Below, in pieces: positions 6,121 to 10,927 of a stretch of 10,927 nt of DNA. The notes below the pieces were generated by a model that was given only the letters and a program-made list of their open reading frames with translations, had not been told where the DNA came from and ran no database searches. How positions within the stretch are numbered: position 1 is the first letter of the stretch; each line of letters opens with the position of its first letter. The translations under genes and the position numbers were made by a program. This DNA is from an uncultured Clostridia bacterium (GTDB taxonomy: Bacteria > Bacillota > Clostridia > UBA1381): contig CAKSJF010000077.1 in the NCBI GenBank assembly GCA_934462945.1, positions 1 to 10,927 of the forward strand, read 5' to 3'.

Positions 6121-8166
6121 ATGAAAAAAACAATTGCCGGTGTGATTGGATTGGCGTGTCTTTTGCAGCAGACTGCAATTTTTGCAGCAAGTCCGCTGGA
6201 GGGAGCAATTCTATCGGTGAAGGAGAGAATTGATATTCCGGAGGCGCTGACCGAGTTTGAGTCCGCAAGCACGACAGGGGAGGACGGAAAAACCTATTAC
6301 CGTCTGGACTGGAGCAACAAGGAGGAAACAAAAAGCTTAGAGGTGATGACCGATGAAAAGGGAAGAATCACCGGGGTTTACCAGTATGATGAGGACTGGT
6401 ACGCGCAGGACGACGTTTTAACATTAGATGAAAATGCCTATGACGGTGCGATGAAATTTGCAGATCAGTGGATTAAAAAAGTTGCGCCGGAGCAGTTTAC
6501 GGAGGAAAATGATCAGCTTGTGCGCCAGCAGCCGACCGAAAAGCTGAATCTGCGGGATATGACCTATACCTTTGTATACGACCGGATCCGGAATGGATAT
6601 GAGGTGGCAGAGAATGATGCCTATGTCAATGTCCGCAAGGCAGGAGACGGCTTTGCGGTATATTCTGCGGATCTCAATTGGGACTATGACGCAGATTTTA
6701 AAGATGCAGACAAACTCCTGACGAAAGAGGAAGCGCAGAAAGCTTATGAGACGGTATTCCCGATTGAAATGCAGTACCGCCGCTATGACAAGAAAACTGT
6801 ATTCTTAGAGTATCAGACCGGCGGCAGACGGTACATAGACGCAGAAACCGGCGAAAAGGCAGAACCAAAACCGCATGATGTAATGCCGCTTGGAGATCGT
6901 GCCAACCAGGAAAAGAGTGCAGCGACAATGGATGCAGGCGCAGGAGGACTTTCTCCGCGGGAACAGCAGGAAGTGGACGCAGTTGCCGGATTGAAAACGG
7001 CAGATGAAATCTTTTCTGCGGTAAAAAAGATTCCGGAGCTTTCCGTTCCGTCCGACCTGACCGTGAGATCAAAGCAGATTTATAAAACAGAGGATGGCTA
7101 CCAGATCCGGCTTTATTACAGCAATGCCAAGGATGATCAGGCAGAGGATGAAAGCACTTCTTTGAATCTGACTGCAAATGCAGAAACCGGAAAAATTTTA
7201 AGCTACAACCGTTATGACAGCAACTGGCAGGAAGAAAAAACACAGAATCCGGAAAAGGCAGACGCATTTCTGAAAGCCTATTATCCGGCAGAGTATGCCG
7301 CATGCCGCAAGGTTGAGGAGCAGAATGAGGGAGAAGAAAAGATTGTTCGTCCCTGGGTGAATTATCAAAGAATTGTAAACGGTGCACTTTATCCGGAAAA
7401 CGGACTCTATGCTTACTATAATACAGCAAAGGGCTATATTACAACCTTTTACTGCACTTGGGATTCGGACACCTCCTATTTCCCGGATGCAAAAAAAGCA
7501 AAGACACCGGAGGACGCATATGCCTTGATATTTGAAAAATATCCGCTGAAGATGATCTATCTGGAAACAGAAAACGGTTACCGTCCGGTTTGGACACTTT
7601 CAGAATCCTGGATTCAGCTGGATGCAATCAGCGGCAAATTTACCGAATATGACGGAAAAGAAGTGGATGATTTTAAGCCTGCATACACCGATCTTTCCGG
7701 ACATTGGGCAGAACAGATTGTGAATCAGTTAGCAAGCTACGGTGTGGCAATCCGTTCTGAAAAATTCATGCCGGATCAGGAGATCACACAGGCAGAGTAC
7801 TTAACCCTGCTCTGCGAGGCGATGTATCCTTATGACGATTTCCGCGAGGAGGATTATGTTTATGAAACCATGCTCCGCCGAAAGGTTCTGACTGCGGATG
7901 AGAAGAATCCAAACGGTACGATTACAAAGGAAACTGCCATTTGTTATCTCCTGCGTGTGATGGGAATGCAGAAGGTGGCAGAGCTTCCGGGCATTTACCG
8001 TTGTGATTTCTCGGATGAATCGGAAATTACACCGGCGCTTTATGGCTACTGCGCGCTTGCAAAGGGGTTTGGAATTGTCAACGGAGCAAATCAACAGCTC
8101 CAACCGCAAAAAACCGCCACCAGAGCCGAGGCTGTGACATTGATTTATCAGTATTTAACCAAATAA
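6121..8166 (+). CDS. secreted protein with two YcdB/YcdC-like repeats and three SLH modules
   Basis: A 681-residue exported protein. Seen: a signal peptide (about 1-23, ending IFAAS); a first repeat at about 33-245; a linker (about 246-298) rich in Ala, Glu and Gly; a second repeat at about 300-507; and an SLH region from 522 to the end. The repeats align at several points: VKERI with VKKIP, KGRITGVYQYDEDW with TGKILSYNRYDSNW, the ADLNWDYDADF region with CTWDSDTSYF, and YIDAETGE with QLDAISGK. This is the architecture of YcdB/YcdC-domain (PF16244-type) surface proteins. SLH module 1 (about 522-567, YTDLSGHWAEQ) and module 3 (about 628-679, with TRAE at 667-670) look standard; module 2 (about 574-617, TKET in place of TRAE) is degenerate. 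Known: SLH modules hold proteins to wall polymers; the YcdB/YcdC domain has no established function. Expression may depend on an ECF sigma factor. It is single-gene, with a terminator directly after the stop. Confidence 0.85.
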   Translation: MKKTIAGVIGLACLLQQTAIFAASPLEGAILSVKERIDIPEALTEFESASTTGEDGKTYYRLDWSNKEETKSLEVMTDEKGRITGVYQYDEDWYAQDDVLTLDENAYDGAMKFADQWIKKVAPEQFTEENDQLVRQQPTEKLNLRDMTYTFVYDRIRNGYEVAENDAYVNVRKAGDGFAVYSADLNWDYDADFKDADKLLTKEEAQKAYETVFPIEMQYRRYDKKTVFLEYQTGGRRYIDAETGEKAEPKPHDVMPLGDRANQEKSAATMDAGAGGLSPREQQEVDAVAGLKTADEIFSAVKKIPELSVPSDLTVRSKQIYKTEDGYQIRLYYSNAKDDQAEDESTSLNLTANAETGKILSYNRYDSNWQEEKTQNPEKADAFLKAYYPAEYAACRKVEEQNEGEEKIVRPWVNYQRIVNGALYPENGLYAYYNTAKGYITTFYCTWDSDTSYFPDAKKAKTPEDAYALIFEKYPLKMIYLETENGYRPVWTLSESWIQLDAISGKFTEYDGKEVDDFKPAYTDLSGHWAEQIVNQLASYGVAIRSEKFMPDQEITQAEYLTLLCEAMYPYDDFREEDYVYETMLRRKVLTADEKNPNGTITKETAICYLLRVMGMQKVAELPGIYRCDFSDESEITPALYGYCALAKGFGIVNGANQQLQPQKTATRAEAVTLIYQYLTK

Positions 8167-8175
8167 CTCCTGAAT

Positions 8176-8216
8176 AAAAAAGAAAGAACCTCAAATCGTG
8201 GGGTTCTTTCTTTTTT
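8176..8216. terminator. bidirectional intrinsic terminator between SLH-protein gene and ftsY
   Basis: A perfect 15-bp stem (8176-8190 against 8202-8216) with an 11-base loop. The arms themselves end in A6/T6, so on either strand transcription leaves the GC-containing part of the hairpin into a T run. It lies 9 bases after the SLH-gene stop and 22 bases past the ftsY stop, and serves both convergent units. Confidence 0.9.
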
Positions 8217-8238
8217 ATAAAGAATTTTATAAATTTCC

Positions 8239-9150
8239 TTATTCTTCAAACAAAGCCTTTGCAAATTCCTGGGGGTGAAATTCCTGCAAGTCCTCCAGAC
8301 CTTCGCCGACTCCGATAAACTTTACCGGGATTCTTTGCTCCTGTGAAATGGCAACAATCACACCGCCCTTTGCCGTTCCGTCCAGCTTGGTCAGAATAAT
8401 TCCTGTGATCTCTGCGGCTTCGGAAAAGAGCTTTGCCTGGGAGAGTGCGTTTTGACCGGTGGCTGCGTCTAATACTAACAGTACCTCGCGCGAGGCGCCC
8501 GGAAGTTCCCTCTCAATCACGCGCGAAATCTTATTCAGCTCTGCCATCAGATTTTTTTTGTTGTGCAGTCTGCCGGCAGTGTCGCAGATTAAAATGTCGC
8601 AGTTTCGCGCTTTTGCAGCATTGCACGCATCAAATACCACCGCTGCCGGATCACTGTTTTCCTTTTGCTTAATGATCTCGCAGCCGCTCCGTTCTGCCCA
8701 GATATCCAGCTGATCAATGGCAGCTGCACGGAAAGTGTCCGCTGCTGCTAACATCACCTTTTTCCCCTGTGCCTTATAGTGCGCGGCAAGCTTTCCGATA
8801 CTGGTCGTCTTACCAACGCCGTTGACGCCGATCACCAAAATGACTGCCGGTTTTGAGGACAAATCCATGGAACAGTCATTTTCGGAAAGCATCTCACTGA
8901 TAATGTTCTGCAATTCCTGTTTTACGTCATTTCCATCGGTAATGCGTTTTGTTTTCACACGGTCGCGCAGGGTTTCAATAATTTTGGCAGAGGTTTCTGC
9001 GCCGAGATCTGCCATGATGAGCGCTTCTTCCAGCTCCTCAAAAAACTCCTCGTCTACCTTGATGAAAACCTTGAACACCTGGTTCACCTGCTCGGAAATT
9101 GCCTCTTTGGTTCTTCCTAAGCCTTGTTTCAATTTATCAAAAAAACCCAT
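8239..9150 (-). CDS. ftsY: signal recognition particle receptor FtsY
   Basis: The membrane-associated SRP receptor GTPase: it docks ribosome-SRP complexes at the Sec translocon for co-translational membrane insertion. Seen, numbered from the ATG at 9150 (303 residues): a short N domain of helices (about 1-95), then the NG GTPase: G1 GVNGVGKTTSIGKLA (108-122), G2 DTFRAAAIDQL (138-148), G3 DTAGRL (190-195), G4 TKLDGTAKGG (254-263) and the closing GVGEG (280-284). The acidic A domain of E. coli FtsY is missing, as is normal in Gram-positive bacteria. Start choice: AGGA at 9157-9160 sits six bases from the 9150 ATG, and MGFFDKLK is the usual family N terminus. An ATG at 9154-9156 (adding Met-Lys) is possible, using AAAGG at 9162-9166. 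It follows smc closely and is probably co-transcribed and translationally linked with it. All GTPase motifs are intact. Confidence 0.95.
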   Translation of the reverse strand: MGFFDKLKQGLGRTKEAISEQVNQVFKVFIKVDEEFFEELEEALIMADLGAETSAKIIETLRDRVKTKRITDGNDVKQELQNIISEMLSENDCSMDLSSKPAVILVIGVNGVGKTTSIGKLAAHYKAQGKKVMLAAADTFRAAAIDQLDIWAERSGCEIIKQKENSDPAAVVFDACNAAKARNCDILICDTAGRLHNKKNLMAELNKISRVIERELPGASREVLLVLDAATGQNALSQAKLFSEAAEITGIILTKLDGTAKGGVIVAISQEQRIPVKFIGVGEGLEDLQEFHPQEFAKALFEE

Positions 9151-9156
9151 TTTCAT

Positions 9157-9160
9157 TCCT
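9157..9160 (-). promoter_or_regulatory. ribosome binding site deciding the ftsY start
   Basis: On the - strand AGGA directly abuts the ATG at 9156 but lies six bases from the ATG at 9150, favouring the latter. The competing AAAGG at 9162-9166 would suit 9156, so the choice is not fully settled. Confidence 0.5.
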
Positions 9161-9169
9161 GCCTTTCCA

Positions 9170-10852
9170 TTATTTCAGCATTTCATCATCCACATCATCA
9201 ATATGCAGGGAAAGCAGCTTGGAAACACCCTTTTCCTGCATGGTCACACCGTACATGATATTTGCCGCCTCCATCGTTCCGCGGCGGTGCGTGATTACGA
9301 TAAACTGCGTCTGCGATAAATAGTTCTTTAAATAGGTTGCAAACCGGGAAACGTTTACATCATCTAATGCCGCGTCGATCTCGTCCAGAAAACAGAACGG
9401 TGTCGGCTTTACCTCTAAGATGGCAAAGAGCAGTGCAATGGCAATAAACGATTTCTCGCCGCCGGAATAAAGGCTGATATTCTGCGTGCTTTTTCCGGGC
9501 AGCTGTGCCTCAATCTCAATACCGCTCTCCATCACATCCTGCGGATCGGACAGATAAAGCCGTCCCTTTCCGCCGCCGAATAACTCACGGAATACCTGTG
9601 AAAAGCTCTTGTTGATCTCCTCAAACTGCTTTTGAAAATGCTCCTCCATCAGCTCCTGCATAGAACCGATCACTTGCTCTAAGTTTGCTTTTGCCTTTTC
9701 CAGATCGTCGCGCTGGGTGCTTTGGAGGGTGTAACGCTCCTGCACGCTCTGATATTCTTCAATCGCGTCTAAATTCACGCTGCCAAGCGCTTTGATTTTT
9801 CCGCGCAGCTCCTGGGTGCGTTCTCTGGCTGCTTTTTCGTCCTCAATTTCCTGTTTTGCCTCCTCGGCTGCCGAGGGGGTTAATTCGTATTGATCCCAAA
9901 GACGGTTAATAATGCCCTCTAAATCGGATTCTAACTTCTGCTGACGGCTTTCCGCGCGGGATAATTCCTGCTGCAAGAGAATCAGACGGTCGGTCAGATC
10001 CTTGTTGCTGTTTTGCAGCGCCTTTAAGCGTTCCACAATTTCTGCCTTTTCCTGTTCTACCGTTTCCAGTTCGGTGCGCAGTTCTTTGGAACGCTGTGCA
10101 ATCCGTTCCATTTCTGCTTTCTTTTCTGCAATGCTGTTGGTCAGCAAGGTGTTTTTTTCGGTCAGAGCGCGGCAGTCCTCCTGTTTTTTTGCAATAGTCT
10201 GCTCACTGGCTGCGATTTGGTTTTTCCATTCTGAAACAGCAGAACGGCTTGTTTCCAGATCTTTTTCCAATGTCCGCAGACGGAGTGTCTCGTCCATTAA
10301 TTCCTTTGCTTTCAGATCCTTTTTGCGCGACAGCGCCTCATATGCTTCTTCCTGCTCCGAAACTTCCTGATTCAGCTGTTCCAGCTTGTTTTCCGCCTGG
10401 CGCATTCCGGAAATCATTTCTGCAATCTGATCTCCGCTTTCTGAAAGCTTCTGATCCAGCATGGAAAGCTCCTGTTCCAGTGCCTGTGCGGATTCTCCGC
10501 TTTCTGCAAGGGATTCCTCCAAATGCTTTTTCGTGTTTTCCAATACTAAAATTTCATTCTCATACTCACGCACCAACGGTTCATAGGAGGAAAGCCGGAT
10601 TTTCTGGTTTTCCAGGTCTTTCTGGGATTCCTCCGATTTTTCCGAAAGTGTCTGAATCCTGCGCGTGAGCGTGTGCAGTTCATCTGTAAGCGTTTTGATC
10701 TCTCCGGCACGGGATAAAAAGCCGGTTGACCGGTTCACACTTCCGCCCGACATTGATCCGCCGGCGTTTAATACTTCGCCGCCAAGGGTTACCGTTTTAA
10801 ACCGGTATCCGAATTTCCTGCTCAGCGCAATGCCGCTGTCGATATTATCCAC
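9170..10852 (-). CDS. smc: chromosome segregation ATPase SMC, C-terminal half (downstream piece of a frameshifted gene)
   Basis: SMC dimers with ScpA/ScpB organise and segregate the chromosome. Seen, counting from the GTG at 10852: the end of the hinge domain (about 1-40, FKTVTLGGEVLNAGGSMSGG), the long returning coiled coil (about 48-440), then the C-terminal ATPase lobe with signature LYSGGEKS (461-468), Walker B FCFLDEID (486-493), the following D-loop, and the switch His522 in ITHRR. Full SMC proteins are near 1,190 residues, so this 560-residue frame is only the C-terminal half; the N-terminal ATPase lobe, first coiled coil and most of the hinge lie upstream, outside the window. The GTG is not a credible start: homology continues without a break into another frame upstream (see the next entry), pointing to a single missing base. 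The stop at 9170-9172 lies 13-19 bases before ftsY. Confidence 0.93.
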   Translation of the reverse strand: MDNIDSGIALSRKFGYRFKTVTLGGEVLNAGGSMSGGSVNRSTGFLSRAGEIKTLTDELHTLTRRIQTLSEKSEESQKDLENQKIRLSSYEPLVREYENEILVLENTKKHLEESLAESGESAQALEQELSMLDQKLSESGDQIAEMISGMRQAENKLEQLNQEVSEQEEAYEALSRKKDLKAKELMDETLRLRTLEKDLETSRSAVSEWKNQIAASEQTIAKKQEDCRALTEKNTLLTNSIAEKKAEMERIAQRSKELRTELETVEQEKAEIVERLKALQNSNKDLTDRLILLQQELSRAESRQQKLESDLEGIINRLWDQYELTPSAAEEAKQEIEDEKAARERTQELRGKIKALGSVNLDAIEEYQSVQERYTLQSTQRDDLEKAKANLEQVIGSMQELMEEHFQKQFEEINKSFSQVFRELFGGGKGRLYLSDPQDVMESGIEIEAQLPGKSTQNISLYSGGEKSFIAIALLFAILEVKPTPFCFLDEIDAALDDVNVSRFATYLKNYLSQTQFIVITHRRGTMEAANIMYGVTMQEKGVSKLLSLHIDDVDDEMLK

Positions 10853-10927
10853 ACAGCCACGCGTCCTAAAAGGCTTTTCATAATGCCGTCATAGCGTTTG
10901 TCATATCGGATCAGTTCGGAGGCAATG
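10822..10927 (-). pseudogene. smc: SMC hinge-coding piece upstream of an apparent frameshift, 5' end outside window
   Basis: Read on the - strand from the window edge, this frame encodes IASELIRYDKRYDG followed by IMKSLLGRVAV. The latter is the SMC hinge phrase that normally runs straight on into VVDNIDSG or similar. Here VDNIDSG is found in the neighbouring frame, beginning at 10852. Left in its own frame, the upstream piece adds about nine unrelated residues and stops at TGA 10822-10824. Adding one base within GTGTGG (about 10849-10854) restores an uninterrupted hinge of normal length. This is therefore part of the same smc gene, broken either truly or by a base lost in the assembly. Confidence 0.75.

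Noticed and set aside
6698..7429. 243-codon open frame on the - strand opposite the SLH-protein gene
   Set aside because: The peptide is rich in Ser, His, Pro and Leu, has no recognisable domain or ribosome binding site, and is antisense to a well-supported gene.
9862..9876. Inverted repeat CCTCGG-CTG-CCGAGG within smc
   Set aside because: Short stem in the middle of a coiled-coil coding region, with no T tract; most likely chance codon use.
10002..10370. 122-codon Ser/Phe-rich frame on the + strand opposite smc
   Set aside because: The composition is what antisense reading of a Glu/Lys/Gln-rich coiled coil gives; no independent evidence.
10919..10927. GGAGG followed by ATG on the + strand at the window end
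   Set aside because: It lies antisense to smc hinge-coding sequence and the window stops at the ATG, so nothing supports a gene there.

Overview
The window looks like chromosomal DNA from a low-to-mid GC Gram-positive bacterium of the class Clostridia. The evidence is the smc-ftsY gene pair on one strand, AGGAGG-type ribosome binding sites, an S-layer-homology (SLH) protein, an L,D-transpeptidase with a copper-amine-oxidase-like N domain, and a PF06541 membrane protein. Family or genus cannot be fixed from this sequence. I see no phage, transposon, CRISPR, tRNA or rRNA sequence, and no stretch over 300 bases lacks a gene. Most of the content is housekeeping.

Layout, left to right. (1) Positions 1-1252, + strand: the 3' part of an LCMT/TIGR00027-type SAM methyltransferase, a 32-codon reading frame of unknown status (782-880), and a small cysteine-rich DUF3795 protein. 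A strong hairpin at 1301-1326 closes this side and also serves the convergent operon. (2) Positions 1341-5977, - strand: a tight four-gene unit read from right to left, rmuC, PF06541 membrane protein, L,D-transpeptidase, brnQ. The junctions are a 4-base ATGA overlap, a 15-base gap and a 24-base gap. A near-consensus housekeeping promoter lies upstream of rmuC (6011-6039). (3) Positions 6121-8166, + strand: a secreted protein with two YcdB/YcdC-like repeats and three SLH modules, transcribed divergently from rmuC. Just upstream is a candidate promoter of the ECF sigma-factor type (6057-6084), and a perfect 15-bp hairpin terminator follows (8176-8216). (4) Positions 8239-10927, - strand: ftsY preceded by the 3' half of smc, 13-14 bases or slightly more apart, a classic Firmicutes operon.

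The genes fall into three themes. smc (chromosome condensation) and ftsY (signal-recognition-particle receptor) are core functions. rmuC is a genome-maintenance gene that has picked up envelope and transport genes in its operon. The L,D-transpeptidase and the SLH protein both act outside the membrane on the cell wall, and the SLH gene may answer to an envelope-stress sigma factor.

Two points deserve a second look. First, smc appears broken by a single missing base in the hinge-coding region near 10850-10855: the protein reads through cleanly on both sides but in different frames. Second, the divergent intergenic region 5978-6120 appears to hold two back-to-back promoters of different sigma classes. 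I did not find a convincing undescribed system.
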